Shown: positions 18,056 to 28,982, numbered from the stretch's first letter. The stretch is DNA of 42,277 bases from Oscillospiraceae bacterium (GCA_022511485.1 JAFLUJ010000002.1:1-42277); one strand, 5' to 3'. Translations and numbers: made by a program. Notes: generated by a model from the letters alone, not told the origin.

Positions 18056-20596
18056 TTGAACGACGAAAATACAAAGGTTATAAATGTAGATATAGAAAGC
18101 GAAATGAAAAAATCATTTCTTGAATACTCCATGTCGGTAATCGTTGCAAGAGCATTACCGGACGTCCGTGACGGTCTGAAACCGGTTCACAGACGTATCA
18201 TATACAGCATGAACCACGAAGGAAATACCGCCGATAAGCCTTACCGCAAGTGCGCGTACACTGTCGGAGAGGTTCTGGGTAAGTATCATCCACACGGCGA
18301 CGCTTCCGTTTATGACGCGCTGGTGCGTCTTGCTCAGGATTTCTCACTGAGATACCCTCTTGTTGACGGACACGGAAACTTCGGCTCTATGGACGGAGAC
18401 CCTCCGGCTGCTTACCGTTATACAGAATCCAGAATGTCAAAGATTGCCGGAGAAATGCTTTCCGACATCGGCAAGGACACTATCCCCTACCAGCCTAACT
18501 ACGACGACACTATCAGAGAGCCGGAGGTGCTCCCCTCCCGTTTTCCCAATCTGCTTGTAAACGGTTCTGTCGGTATCGCTGTAGGTATGGCAACAAATAT
18601 CCCTCCCCATAATCTCCGGGAGGTAATAAACGCTATCCAGGCAATGATAAAGCATCCGGATATTTCCCTTGAAGGTCTTATGGAGCATATCAAGGGTCCG
18701 GATTTCCCTACCGGCGGAATAATCATGGGCAGAGCCGGCATCCGTGCTGCTTATGCAACAGGACGGGCAAAGCTGACCCTCCGTTCCCGCACGGAAATAG
18801 AGGAAATAAAGGGCAGACAGTGTATCATCGTCACCGAGATACCCTATATGGTAAACAAGGCACGTCTTGTTGAGAGCATTGCCAATATGGCAAAGGAAAA
18901 GCGTATTGACGGTATCCACTATGTAAATGACGAATCCGATAAGGAGCATAAGGTAAGAATAGTTATCGAGCTGAAAAAGGACGCCGTCCCTCAGATCGTC
19001 CTGAATAAGCTTTTCACCTATACGCAGCTTCAGGACACAGTGGGAGTCATAATGCTTGCTCTTGTAAGAGGCGAGCCAAAGGTTCTGACATTGAAGCAGT
19101 GTCTTAGCGAATACATTGATTTCCAGGCGGAGGTCATCCGCCGCAGGACGGAATACGATCTTAAAAAAGCAAGAGAACGTGCCCATATTTTAGAGGGCTT
19201 GATGATAGCAGTGGACAACATTGACGAGGTGGTAAAAATATGCCGAACCTCAAATGATGCTGCCGAGATCAAATCCAGACTTATCGAGCGTTTTGAAATA
19301 ACGGAGGCTCAGGCGGAAGCTATCGCTCAGATGAGACTTGTTCAGCTTTCCGGTCTGGAGCGTCAGAAGCTTGAGGACGAGCTGAATGCCCTCCATGCTA
19401 AGATAGAGGAATATATCGGGATACTTGCCAGCTATGAAAAGATTCTTGGTATCATCTCCGACGAGCTGGAAGCAATAAAAAATAAATTCGGAGACGAGCG
19501 GAGAACGGACATTGAAGCGATCTCCGGCGAGGTGGACTTAGAAGACCTTATCCCGGAGGAGACCTGCGTCGTGACCTATACAAACGTGGGATATATCAAG
19601 CGTCAGCCTGTTTCTGTATATAAAGCGCAGAACAGAGGCGGCAAGGGAGTTTCCGGAATGAAGCAGCGGGAAGAGGACTTCGTTCAGGAAATGTTCATCA
19701 GCTCCAGCCACGACAACGTCCTGTTTATTACAAACAAGGGTATCATGTATAAGCTTCGCTGCTTTGAGATACCGGAGGGCTCAAAGCAGGCAAGGGGACT
19801 TAATATAGTAAATATCCTTCCCACCGGCGAGGGAGAAAGCGTTGCCGCCATGCTTAATACCGCTGATTTCAGCGAGGGCAAGTATGTAATAATGGTGACT
19901 AAGAACGGAAAAATAAAGCGTACCTCTCTGGACGCATACAAGAACGTCCGGAAGAACGGACTTATCGCAATAGGTCTTGACGAGGGAGACGAGATCGCAT
20001 CTGTTGTTCTGACAGACGGCTCTGCTGAAATAATGATAGCAACGAAAAACGGTATGGCTATCCGTATAAGGGAAAGCTGTATCAGAGCAATGTCCCGTTC
20101 AGCCCACGGAGTAAAGGCTCTCAGCCTCCGTGAGGGAGACTGTGTTGTTTCCATGGCAATAGTAAGAGAGGGAGCGGACGTCCTTACCGTAACTGATAAG
20201 GGTCTGGGAAGACGTACCTCCATCGACAGCTACAGGGTACAGAACAGAGGCGGCTTCGGTATGCTTAACTATAAGGCGTCCGATGAAAAGGGTCATGTCT
20301 GCGGAATACGCTTCGTTACCGATGACGAGGACGTAATAATGATCTCCACCGACGGTATCATAATCCGTATAAGAGTTTCCGATGTACGTCTCATGGGACG
20401 TTACGCAACCGGCGTGCGGCTCATGAGAGTTTCCGGGGACGTGAGAGTAGTTTCCTTTACAGCAGCGGATCACGACGACAATGCAGAGACTGAAAAGGTA
20501 GAAGAGCCTGATCCCGCGGACATCGAAGCGGCAGAAGCTGAGGAATCAGGGGAAGTGATCGAGGAGAACGAACCCGATCTGACAGACGAAGAATAA
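18056..20596 (+). CDS. gyrA: DNA gyrase subunit A
   Basis: [25 protein letters not shown] start 18056 after AAGGGGAG fits better than ATG 18002. Confidence 0.95.
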   Translation: MNDENTKVINVDIESEMKKSFLEYSMSVIVARALPDVRDGLKPVHRRIIYSMNHEGNTADKPYRKCAYTVGEVLGKYHPHGDASVYDALVRLAQDFSLRYPLVDGHGNFGSMDGDPPAAYRYTESRMSKIAGEMLSDIGKDTIPYQPNYDDTIREPEVLPSRFPNLLVNGSVGIAVGMATNIPPHNLREVINAIQAMIKHPDISLEGLMEHIKGPDFPTGGIIMGRAGIRAAYATGRAKLTLRSRTEIEEIKGRQCIIVTEIPYMVNKARLVESIANMAKEKRIDGIHYVNDESDKEHKVRIVIELKKDAVPQIVLNKLFTYTQLQDTVGVIMLALVRGEPKVLTLKQCLSEYIDFQAEVIRRRTEYDLKKARERAHILEGLMIAVDNIDEVVKICRTSNDAAEIKSRLIERFEITEAQAEAIAQMRLVQLSGLERQKLEDELNALHAKIEEYIGILASYEKILGIISDELEAIKNKFGDERRTDIEAISGEVDLEDLIPEETCVVTYTNVGYIKRQPVSVYKAQNRGGKGVSGMKQREEDFVQEMFISSSHDNVLFITNKGIMYKLRCFEIPEGSKQARGLNIVNILPTGEGESVAAMLNTADFSEGKYVIMVTKNGKIKRTSLDAYKNVRKNGLIAIGLDEGDEIASVVLTDGSAEIMIATKNGMAIRIRESCIRAMSRSAHGVKALSLREGDCVVSMAIVREGADVLTVTDKGLGRRTSIDSYRVQNRGGFGMLNYKASDEKGHVCGIRFVTDDEDVIMISTDGIIIRIRVSDVRLMGRYATGVRLMRVSGDVRVVSFTAADHDDNAETEKVEEPDPADIEAAEAEESGEVIEENEPDLTDEE

Positions 20597-20600
20597 AACG

Positions 20601-20690
20601 AAAACCGCTTCCGGTAAGGTGATAGCGATATAGAAGTAAATTATCATTTAATTTCTATACTACTATCACCCTTACCGAAAGCGGTTTATA
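20601..20690. terminator. long bidirectional hairpin between gyrA and rsuA
   Basis: aaaccgcttccggtaaggtgatag...ctatcacccttaccgaaagcggttt. Confidence 0.75.
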
Positions 20691-20692
20691 TT

Positions 20693-21412
20693 TTACTCTT
20701 TTATCATTCGGACTTCCTCCGCTGTCAGCTCCCGGCATTGACCCTCGGCAAGAGAGCCGTCCAGTTCAAGACCTCCGATGCGGACACGTTTAAGATATAA
20801 GACCCTGTTTTCCACAGCTTCCGCCATCCGTTTTATCTGGTGGTATTTTCCCTCCCGGAGAGTTATAAAGACTTCCCCTGGTTTTGACCCGGATTCAAGC
20901 TTTGCGGGAAGACATTTTTCTCCCCCGTCAATTGTGATCCCGGAAGCAAAAGCTTGAATGTCATTTTCAGTAATGGGAGCTTCAAGAACCACAAAATATT
21001 TCTTTTCCACGTGCTTTTTGGGAGAAAGAATATCGTGAGCAAGCTCGCCGTCGTCGGTGATAAAGACAAATCCCACAGTGTCCTTATCGAGACGTCCGGC
21101 GGGAAAAAGACCCTCCCGGCGAAGCTCCTCCGGGATAAGCTCCAGGACGGTTTCGGAAAGCCTGTCCCGGGTGGCGCAGATCACTCCGGCAGGCTTGTTC
21201 AGCATAATGTAAATGTGTTTCCTGTACAGGATAGTCTTTCCCTCGCTGACAACGGTGTCGGAGACGGGATCTATTTTCATGTCAAAGAGCCTGGCGGTCT
21301 CTCCATTGACGGTTACAAGACGCTTTTTTATAAGCTCCTTGGCATCGTTACGGGAGATATTCAGCTGATTGGACAGAAATCTGTCAAGGCGAATGTAATT
21401 TGACTTAGACAT
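20693..21412 (-). CDS. rsuA: RsuA-family rRNA small-subunit pseudouridine synthase
   Basis: S4 domain RLDRFLSNQLNISRNDAKELIKK; GRLDKDTVGFVFITDDG. Confidence 0.9.
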   Translation of the reverse strand: MSKSNYIRLDRFLSNQLNISRNDAKELIKKRLVTVNGETARLFDMKIDPVSDTVVSEGKTILYRKHIYIMLNKPAGVICATRDRLSETVLELIPEELRREGLFPAGRLDKDTVGFVFITDDGELAHDILSPKKHVEKKYFVVLEAPITENDIQAFASGITIDGGEKCLPAKLESGSKPGEVFITLREGKYHQIKRMAEAVENRVLYLKRVRIGGLELDGSLAEGQCRELTAEEVRMIKE

Positions 21413-21435
21413 AATTTTCTCCTCGAAATATGTTG

Positions 21436-21572
21436 GATGACACCACACAACCGCTATTCCATTTTATCAGAAATTTCGGAGGCAGTCAAGGTTAAAATGA
21501 ACGGTGATCCGACCTTGACTGCCTCCAAAATTTCTGATTTGCTGTAACAAGCGGTTGTAAGGTGAAGTGTGC
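21436..21572 (-). repeat. structured intergenic repeat, copy C
   Basis: acaaccgc/gcggttgt outer arms; 26-bp stem tcagaaatttcggaggcagtcaaggt / accttgactgcctccaaaatttctga; apex aaaatgaacggtgatccg. Confidence 0.85.
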
Positions 21573-21611
21573 TTCAAGAAGCCGGTGACAAGATGAATCG
21601 GGATACTTCGG

Positions 21612-22766
21612 CTAAAATTTTGAATAGACTGCTTTCCCATTTATCATAGTCATTTTTATATCAGTCATAATTTCAAGAGGATCGCCGTCAGTGAGGACAA
21701 GGTCAGCGTCAAGACCCGGAGCAATGTTCCCTGTAATGTCTCCGATACCCGCGATCTCCGCCGCCGTGGAGGTTATCCCCCGGATCGCTTCCTCGTAGGG
21801 AAGTCCCGCCTTTACACAGTATGCCGCACTGGTGCACAGATATTGTATCGGCACTTCCGGATGGTCGGTGCAGATGGCTGTCCGTACTTTGTTTTTGTAC
21901 AGGATGGACGCGTTTTCCACAGTCTGACGGGAAAGCTCCGGCTTTCCCCTGTCGCAGATAACAGGACCAACCACAGCAGATGCATTTTTTTCTCCAAGGA
22001 TGTCCGCAGCAAGATGTCCCTCGGTGCAGTGGATAAGTACATAGTCCAGCTTGAATTCCTCAGCTATCCTTACAGCAGTGAGAATGTCGTCCGCACGGTG
22101 ACAATGAAAATGAGCCTTTATCTCCCCTTTGAGCAGGGGTATAAGAGCCTCCGATTTTATATCAAATTCGGGAAGGGAATCTCCGCTTTCCTCTGCGTCG
22201 GCTTTGTCTTTTGCGTAACGCTCCGCTTTGAACAGAGCCTCACGGATAATAGCCGCCGTCGCCATTCTTGTTATGGGAGCGGAATCCCGCTCGGAAAATG
22301 TGGACTTGGGATTTTCCCCAAGAGCGAATTTTATACCCACTCTGCGGACAAGCATTTCATCAGCGCAGCGTCCCGAGGTTTTTACTGCTATAAGGTCTCC
22401 CCCGATGGGATTTGTAGAGCCTACTCCGGTGACAACGCAGGTCACACCTGCTTTTACAGCGTCGGAAAAATATCCGTCGTTATGACAGAGACCGTCTATT
22501 GTCCGCAGATGAGGAGTGACAGGGTCGCTGTCCTCGTTTACGTCCTCTCCCTCTGCTCCCTGACCGTCCCCGATAAGCCCCATGTGAGTGTGGATGTCGA
22601 TAAATCCGGGATAGAGACGCAGTCCGTCAGCGTTAATGTCCCCCTCCGAAATTTTTTCAGGCGCACCCTCTGAGACCTCTACTATTTTGCCGTCCTCTAT
22701 ACGGACATATCCGCAGCGGATAATACTTCCTTTAGAGGGATATATTTCAGCATTATAAATAAGCAT
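21612..22766 (-). CDS. amidohydrolase family protein
   Basis: GFIDIHTHMG, HFHCHRADD, CTDHPEVP. Confidence 0.88.
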   Translation of the reverse strand: MLIYNAEIYPSKGSIIRCGYVRIEDGKIVEVSEGAPEKISEGDINADGLRLYPGFIDIHTHMGLIGDGQGAEGEDVNEDSDPVTPHLRTIDGLCHNDGYFSDAVKAGVTCVVTGVGSTNPIGGDLIAVKTSGRCADEMLVRRVGIKFALGENPKSTFSERDSAPITRMATAAIIREALFKAERYAKDKADAEESGDSLPEFDIKSEALIPLLKGEIKAHFHCHRADDILTAVRIAEEFKLDYVLIHCTEGHLAADILGEKNASAVVGPVICDRGKPELSRQTVENASILYKNKVRTAICTDHPEVPIQYLCTSAAYCVKAGLPYEEAIRGITSTAAEIAGIGDITGNIAPGLDADLVLTDGDPLEIMTDIKMTMINGKAVYSKF

Positions 22767-22778
22767 GGCGAACCTCTT

Positions 22779-22955
22779 TTAGGAAAGTCCGCATTCGTCA
22801 TAGTCCTTCCAGCGCTCGTTGTGACGGTAGGCAAGGACAAATTTGTATACTATGAAGCCTGCTGACAGAAGGAAGATGACCAGTGCAGCAGCAATAGGCG
22901 CGGAAGCTCTCAGATAATTGATGGTCTCGTTTTTGCTTTCGTTTTGATTGCTCAT
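22779..22955 (-). CDS. 58-aa small membrane protein (not in ORF track)
   Basis: MSNQNESKNETINYLRASAPIAAALVIFLLSAGFIVYKFVLAYRHNERWKDYDECGLS*; SD-like sequence upstream. Confidence 0.65.
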   Translation of the reverse strand: MSNQNESKNETINYLRASAPIAAALVIFLLSAGFIVYKFVLAYRHNERWKDYDECGLS

Positions 22956-23027
22956 AGAAAAAGCTCCTTTCGGTGTTTTGATATATTAATTATAATACAT
23001 ATTTTTGGATTAGTAAATAGGTAATAT

Positions 23028-23537
23028 TCAATTTTCTATATATTGTTGATACATATTATAAGTGACAGCATCAAAACAGGATAAAATTACATTCATCTCA
23101 TAGTCTTTATTGTCTTCAAGCCATTTGATGATAGTATCCGCCGCTATAGGGACAGCCTTATCCAGAGGATACCCATACACTCCCGTAGAGATAGCGGGGA
23201 AAGCAATGCTGTGGATGTCATTGTCTCTGGCTAAGTCCAGAGAGTTCCGATAACAATTGGACAGCATTTCCGCGTCCGAGGGCTTTCCGGAGTAGACAGG
23301 TCCTACTGTGTGGATAACATATTTTGCTTTGAGGTTATATCCCCCGGTTATTTTTGCTTCTCCCGTATCGCAGCCGCCGAGAGTTCTGCACTCTTCGAGG
23401 AGTTTCGGTCCTGCTGCACGGTGGATAGCTCCGTCAACTCCGCCTCCGCCAAGGAGGCTTTTATTTGCCGCGTTTACGATGCAGTCGCAGTCAAGCCTTG
23501 TGATGTCGCCTTTATCGAGTTTGATTTTTTCGTTCAT
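23028..23537 (-). CDS. macro-domain protein (O-acetyl-ADP-ribose deacetylase type)
   Basis: DCDCIVNAANKSLLGGGGVDGAIHRAAG; FPAISTGVYGYPLDKA. Confidence 0.93.
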   Translation of the reverse strand: MNEKIKLDKGDITRLDCDCIVNAANKSLLGGGGVDGAIHRAAGPKLLEECRTLGGCDTGEAKITGGYNLKAKYVIHTVGPVYSGKPSDAEMLSNCYRNSLDLARDNDIHSIAFPAISTGVYGYPLDKAVPIAADTIIKWLEDNKDYEMNVILSCFDAVTYNMYQQYIEN

Positions 23538-23608
23538 GGAAATTCCTCCTTGTCTTACACTAAAAATGGAACGGTGTTAAACCGTTCCATCTCAAATCTC
23601 TGTGGGAC

Positions 23609-24556
23609 TTATTTCGTGTTGGACAGCTTCCATCTGAAGGTGGAAATACGTTGCGCCTTTGTGTTGTCATAAGAAATATTACTGCAAGCCAGGCTGATGT
23701 CATTATAACGGTAATCTATCTTTGCTGTTTTTGAACCGAATGCCATTGCGGATTTTACAGCGTCTGCGCCGTAATTTCTCTGAATAACTGCGCCGAGCCT
23801 GTGATACTGACGTTCAAAATCAACAATATCCTTTGCGGCAATGGGTCTTGTATCGCAGACATTGTATATGCCCTGATAGTTTATTCCCTGAGGAGAATTC
23901 AGGATACCCACAATAAAATCAATAAGGTTATACAGACAGCAGAAGGAGAATCCATAATCTCCGTATCCGTAAACGTAGCAGCTGTTATCCTTGGGGTCGA
24001 AGATCTTGGTGTGGAGATTTGGTACAAAGTCCTTTGTATAGATAGGGCACACTCTTGCAATGACGCCCTTTATAGAAGCCGCGGATTTAATAGCCTTTGC
24101 CATAGCCCTTTCGCTGTCATACTTCATTTTTGCGTAAATAGTGACGGGCTTTTCATCGGCAGTTTCGCGGATAGGCTCACGGGTCTTCTGCTGAGCATAT
24201 ATCTGATGAGTGCTTACAAGTATCATGTCATTTGCTCCTGCCTGAACAGCAGCTTTAAAAAGATACTTATCAACAACAGTGGATTTCTTCTCTTCGGCGG
24301 CAGACAGGATATTCGGAAAATCGTTATCCACCGTACAGGCTGTGTGGATAAGCACATCAATACCCTGTTCCATCATAGCCGCTGTAACAGCTTCCTTATT
24401 GTCGATAGAAGTCTGTATAAATTTATAGTTAGGATTATCTATACTGGCAGTAGGAGTTTCACCTACACCAATAACTTTAAAGCCTTTTGAAAGCAGAACC
24501 TCAGACAACTCACTTCCTATAAGACCCGAAGCTCCTGTGACAAAAACGGTTTTCAT
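23609..24556 (-). CDS. NAD-dependent epimerase/dehydratase
   Basis: KTVFVTGASGLIGSEL Rossmann motif. Confidence 0.85.
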   Translation of the reverse strand: MKTVFVTGASGLIGSELSEVLLSKGFKVIGVGETPTASIDNPNYKFIQTSIDNKEAVTAAMMEQGIDVLIHTACTVDNDFPNILSAAEEKKSTVVDKYLFKAAVQAGANDMILVSTHQIYAQQKTREPIRETADEKPVTIYAKMKYDSERAMAKAIKSAASIKGVIARVCPIYTKDFVPNLHTKIFDPKDNSCYVYGYGDYGFSFCCLYNLIDFIVGILNSPQGINYQGIYNVCDTRPIAAKDIVDFERQYHRLGAVIQRNYGADAVKSAMAFGSKTAKIDYRYNDISLACSNISYDNTKAQRISTFRWKLSNTK

Positions 24557-24746
24557 AGTCAACCGCCCTCCGTTCGTATCAAACTATTTATCCATATACT
24601 ATTATAGCATAAAAACTGAAAATTTCAATAGCACTTTTGCATAAAAATACGCCGGACTATAGTAACTAATAGCATAGACATTTATTATTCTGAGCGGTCC
24701 GGCGAAGATGCAGCGGATGTCCCGCACAAAAAATGGCATAATATCC

Positions 24747-26207
24747 CTATTTTTTCGATTCCGGAAGATCGGACTGTACCATACCAAGCAGCAGCCAGAA
24801 GAAGGGAGCAACCGTCACCACGCTGGCGCTGAAAAACGCCTGTACGGAGTAAGCAAGGATCGCCGTCAGAAGTGCCGGACGAAACCATTTCTCCCGATCG
24901 GAAGCAAATTCCTTTATCCCTCTGCCGAGCCGCACAAAGGACACCGCCAGCAAAGCCAGATAAACTATCAGAGAGGGTATTCCCCGGGTCGCCGCTGTAT
25001 AAATATATTCGTTATAGCTGCGGTCAATGCTGTCTGTAAAGAGCATTGGGTCTTCGATCTGGAGCTTTGCCATAAGATCGGGACCTATGCCAAGAAAAGG
25101 ATGCTCCTTTATCATATCAAGGCTTCTGACCCAGGCAATCTGCCAGAGGGAATCAAAGTTTACCGGTGAGGGAGGTCCTATAATGAACAGTCTGTAGAAT
25201 GCGTCATTGTAGGCGATGGATTTATCCCTCATAACAGGTTCTCCCGTCTCGATAGGCTGATCGGTCAGATTTATTCCCTGGAGAGCGAAAACCAGTCCGA
25301 AAATAACAGCAAGGACTAACAGCAGTACAGCAAGACGTTTGCGGGAGGATCGCAGCTTTCCGGTCTCAAATTTTGTACCTCCCCTGCCTGCTGTGAACTC
25401 GATCACGATGGAAACAACAAGGACTGTACCAATTCCTATAAGGGGGACTATTGATGATGTGAAAAGTCCTGTAAGGAAAAACAACGCCGCCGCGCCTCCG
25501 TAAATAAGGGCACGGGTGGTATTTTTTTCATACAGCGCTCCTGCTGCGGCAATTCCGCTTACGAGAGTAAGGAAAGATCCATAGAAAATAGGACTGCCGG
25601 AAAGTCCGCTGGAAAGATGTACATCCTTCATAAGCACCAGCGCAGAGAGCTTCCTGAAATTTGAGGGGAAATCACAGGGTATGTGCTGTAAAATTGCAAC
25701 GATCGCCTGCAAAATTCCCGCGCCGATAAGAACGTCAAAGACCATTTTTACCGAGCTTTCTTTCCTTACCGCAGTGGCAAGAAGGAATATCCCGAAGTAG
25801 GCAAACAGAGCAAGCAGACCCTCATAGCGTCCCATTTCTCCAAGGAGAGCCGTGGTAAGATGCTCCTGGGAAGCTCCGCTCAGAACTACCCGGTAATAGG
25901 ATGCAAATGCAAGCACTGCAAGTCCCACTATAAGGAATGCAGCAGGATAGTTCTTAAAAAGTATGTCCTTGCGAAGCAGCAGCACTATATAAAAGAGTAT
26001 GCAGGAAAATCCTGTAGCATACAGAAATGCACCAAGAAAGGAGTTTGCGGCGTCCGAACCGGTGATAAACGTAATAAACATAGACCCTATCAGGGGTACG
26101 ATTATACAGGCGCATAAAAGTCCGCTTATCCATTTTCTTACCGTATTCTTGCTCATGTTCAGGATGAAGTTGGATTTTTCCGTTGTTCCGAATATCGTTT
26201 TTGGCAT
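24747..26207 (-). CDS. O-antigen ligase/polymerase-like membrane protein
   Basis: Multiple TMs; HPFLGIGPD motif. Confidence 0.8.
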   Translation of the reverse strand: MPKTIFGTTEKSNFILNMSKNTVRKWISGLLCACIIVPLIGSMFITFITGSDAANSFLGAFLYATGFSCILFYIVLLLRKDILFKNYPAAFLIVGLAVLAFASYYRVVLSGASQEHLTTALLGEMGRYEGLLALFAYFGIFLLATAVRKESSVKMVFDVLIGAGILQAIVAILQHIPCDFPSNFRKLSALVLMKDVHLSSGLSGSPIFYGSFLTLVSGIAAAGALYEKNTTRALIYGGAAALFFLTGLFTSSIVPLIGIGTVLVVSIVIEFTAGRGGTKFETGKLRSSRKRLAVLLLVLAVIFGLVFALQGINLTDQPIETGEPVMRDKSIAYNDAFYRLFIIGPPSPVNFDSLWQIAWVRSLDMIKEHPFLGIGPDLMAKLQIEDPMLFTDSIDRSYNEYIYTAATRGIPSLIVYLALLAVSFVRLGRGIKEFASDREKWFRPALLTAILAYSVQAFFSASVVTVAPFFWLLLGMVQSDLPESKK

Positions 26208-26232
26208 AATACACCACTTTTCTATTGTCTGT

Positions 26233-27801
26233 TTACTTAGCGTACTCTACTGCACGGCTTTCCCGGATAAGATTTACCTTGATCTGACCGGGATAATCCA
26301 TCTCATTTTCAATGCGCTGAGCGATCTCCCTTGCAACGATAGTCATTCTCTCATCGTTGATCTTTTCAGGCATGACCATAATACGAACCTCACGGCCTGC
26401 CTGGATAGCAAAGGATTTTTCAACTCCGTCGTAGGAGGTACAGATCTCCTCCAGCTTCTGGAGACGCTTGATGTAGTTTTCATAATTTTCGCTTCTTGCT
26501 CCGGGACGAGCCGCAGAAACTGCGTCAGCAGCCTGAACCAGAGTTGCAACAACAGACTTGGCTTCCACGTCGCCGTGGTGAGCCTCGATAGCGTGGATGA
26601 CCTCCGCGCTCTCCTTGTACTTGCGGCATACGTCCACGCCGATCTGAACGTGAGAGCCTTCGATCTCATAACTGAGAGCCTTGCCGACGTCATGGAGAAG
26701 TCCTGCACGGCGTGCAAGATTAGCGTCCACACCAAGCTCGGAAGCCATTATTCCCGCAAGGTGAGCGACCTCGATGGAGTGGCTCAGAACGTTCTGACGG
26801 TAGGATGTGCGGTAGTAAAGACGTCCGATAAGACGTACAAGCTCGTGGTTGAGACCATGTACATTGGTTTCCAGAACGGCGCGTTCGCCCTCCTGCTTGA
26901 TCTTGTGCTCAACCTCCCGGCGTGCCTTGTCCACCATTTCTTCAATACGGGAGGGGTGGATACGTCCGTCAGCAATAAGCTTTTCCAGAGCGATCCTTGC
27001 AACCTCCCGGCGGGCGTGGTCAAAGCAGGACAGGGTAATAGCCTCAGGAGTGTCATCGATAATAAGGTCAACGCCTGTAAGAGTTTCAAGAGTACGGATG
27101 TTGCGTCCCTCACGGCCGATGATACGACCCTTCATTTCGTCGTTAGGCAGCGGAACGACAGATACGGCAGTCTCGGAGACCTGATCTGCGGCGCATTTGG
27201 AAATAGCCATAGAAATAAGACCCCGGGCTTTTTCCTCGCACTCGTCCTTAAGCTGAGTTTCGTACTGCTGTATTTTCAGCGCCTTGTCATGTACAAGCTC
27301 GCTTTCAAGCATGGAGAGCAGGTGTTCCTTCGCCTGTTCCATGGTAAACTGGGAGATCTTTTCCAGTATCTCCATCTGGGACTTCTTGATCTTGTCAGCT
27401 TCCTCCAGCTTTTCCTCAGCCTGCTTGAGCTTTTTCTGGAGCTGCTCCTCTTTCTTTTCTATGTTGTCACTTTTCTTGTCAAGATTTTCTTCCTTTTGCT
27501 GGATACGTCTTTCCTGACGGGACATATCGTTCCGGCGTTCCTTGATCTCTTTTTCCAGCTCGGAACGGCTTTTGTGGATCTCGTCCTTGGCTTCCACAAG
27601 GGCGATCTTCTTTTTGCTTTCGGCTTCCTTTTTGGCGTCTTCGATAATACGTTCTGCTTCCTTTTCAGCGGAGCCGATAGCGGATTCAGCCTGCTGCTTG
27701 CGGTAGTTCACCCCGACTTTGAACAGGATAAATCCCGAAACGCCGGCACCTACAGCAAATGTAACGATACAAAATACTATAGTCATTGCTAATGTGACCA
27801 A
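26233..27801 (-). CDS. rny: ribonuclease Y
   Basis: N-terminal TM, coiled coil, KH ([17 protein letters not shown]), HD (LLHDVGKA). Confidence 0.95.
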   Translation of the reverse strand: MVTLAMTIVFCIVTFAVGAGVSGFILFKVGVNYRKQQAESAIGSAEKEAERIIEDAKKEAESKKKIALVEAKDEIHKSRSELEKEIKERRNDMSRQERRIQQKEENLDKKSDNIEKKEEQLQKKLKQAEEKLEEADKIKKSQMEILEKISQFTMEQAKEHLLSMLESELVHDKALKIQQYETQLKDECEEKARGLISMAISKCAADQVSETAVSVVPLPNDEMKGRIIGREGRNIRTLETLTGVDLIIDDTPEAITLSCFDHARREVARIALEKLIADGRIHPSRIEEMVDKARREVEHKIKQEGERAVLETNVHGLNHELVRLIGRLYYRTSYRQNVLSHSIEVAHLAGIMASELGVDANLARRAGLLHDVGKALSYEIEGSHVQIGVDVCRKYKESAEVIHAIEAHHGDVEAKSVVATLVQAADAVSAARPGARSENYENYIKRLQKLEEICTSYDGVEKSFAIQAGREVRIMVMPEKINDERMTIVAREIAQRIENEMDYPGQIKVNLIRESRAVEYAK

Positions 27802-27822
27802 ACCGGATACCTCCTTTTTTAG

Positions 27823-27896
27823 TGAGTCAGAGGACAGAGTACAGAAGATAGATGAGGGATCCTGACCCCTATCTTCTAACTTCTAACCTCTAATAG
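27823..27896. repeat. cagagg...agaagatag inverted repeat
   Basis: cagaggacagagtacagaagatag / ctatcttctaacttctaacctcta; related to 29483-29553. Confidence 0.6.
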
Positions 27897-28562
27897 CAAA
27901 TGCTTCGGAGGCTGATATAAGGCTTCATCATATTAAACTGTCATAAACCGACAGAAAATACATCGTATGTCATTTTCCGCGGATAAACGACAGAATTTTG
28001 TTTAAAATATAGGCACGGACGTAAGATCGTCCAGTCCTGCTTTGTATTTGTACGGGTCATACCGGATATTGTTCCTGATCTTGCCGGAAAACAGGGAATA
28101 TGATATTACACCCGCAATAAGAAAATATATCTTAAACGCAGGGAGAAAATTGATTTTGCCCGTCCTATGGTCATGCAGCAATGACCGTGGTCATAAAACG
28201 ACCGGACGGATACCTATAAATAAAAAATATATGAAAGCCTCTATTTAAGCCATAGAAGCATGAAAAAAATTGAACAGCAATTTATTTTTACGCCTTTGGG
28301 AGAATGTCCCTGAGACATCTATATTAATACAATTGCATTCATTCTTTTATTTTAATACAAATTCTTCTGTTTGTCAAGGAAATTTATACAATTTGTCACC
28401 ATTTAATAATATTTTAATCTTTTGTATGTAAAAAACGACGGTTGACAACAACGAAAGAATGGAACGCCCTTTGCGGGTCACAAAATGGGAGTTTTTACCG
28501 CTCCCATATTTTTTGATTTGGGATTAGTATTGCATCAACTCTATTGACAACGTAAGTTAAAC

Positions 28563-28591
28563 TTGACAATAATAATATAGAATGATATAAT
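28563..28591 (+). promoter_or_regulatory. sigma-A promoter
   Basis: TTGACA-17-TATAAT. Confidence 0.75.
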
Positions 28592-28625
28592 ATAACTGAA
28601 AGAAAATGTTTGGGAACGAAATAGA

Positions 28626-28982
28626 ATGAATGATATAACTAAGGAAAACATTTATATTGGCAGAAGCTTAGGAGCTTCCGGCAAAAATTATCCTGTAAAG
28701 CTTCCGAACGGAGGTCATGCAAAATTTGCCGAAGGCACCGAGATCACTGACATAAAAGTTTTTGCAGGCAAAGGAACTGATATACCAATAAAAAACGCTA
28801 AATTCCTTGAATCAGATTATGGAGTAGCAGCTGATGAATGGAAAAAAGTCAGAGGTACTGCATACATAACAGCAAATGGGAAAAATCGCAAAGCAGAAGT
28901 TCATTGGTATGAGGGTGGAAATCAAAAAGTTCAATTTAAAGTAAAGAGGTATTACGATGATGAGAGTCAAATATTTGGGTGA
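28626..28982 (+). CDS. small protein resembling an isolated polymorphic-toxin/phage C-terminal module
   Basis: ENIYIGRSLGASGKNYPVKLPNGGHAKFAEGTEI...AEVHWYEGGNQKVQFKVKRYYD. Confidence 0.5.
   Translation: MNDITKENIYIGRSLGASGKNYPVKLPNGGHAKFAEGTEITDIKVFAGKGTDIPIKNAKFLESDYGVAADEWKKVRGTAYITANGKNRKAEVHWYEGGNQKVQFKVKRYYDDESQIFG

Noticed and set aside
21004-21020. tttccacgtgctttt as a second parS
   Set aside because: The right half does not match the palindrome and it lies within the rsuA coding sequence.
25999-27792. 597-aa plus-strand ORF
   Set aside because: Lies antisense to the O-antigen ligase-like gene and rny, whose motifs are clear; explained by codon bias.
28002-28200. Minus-strand short ORF (..KINFLPAFKIYFLIAGVISYSLFSGKIRNNIRYDPYKYKAGLDDLTSVPIF*)
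   Set aside because: Possible small membrane protein, but only a TTG start and no clear RBS; insufficient support.
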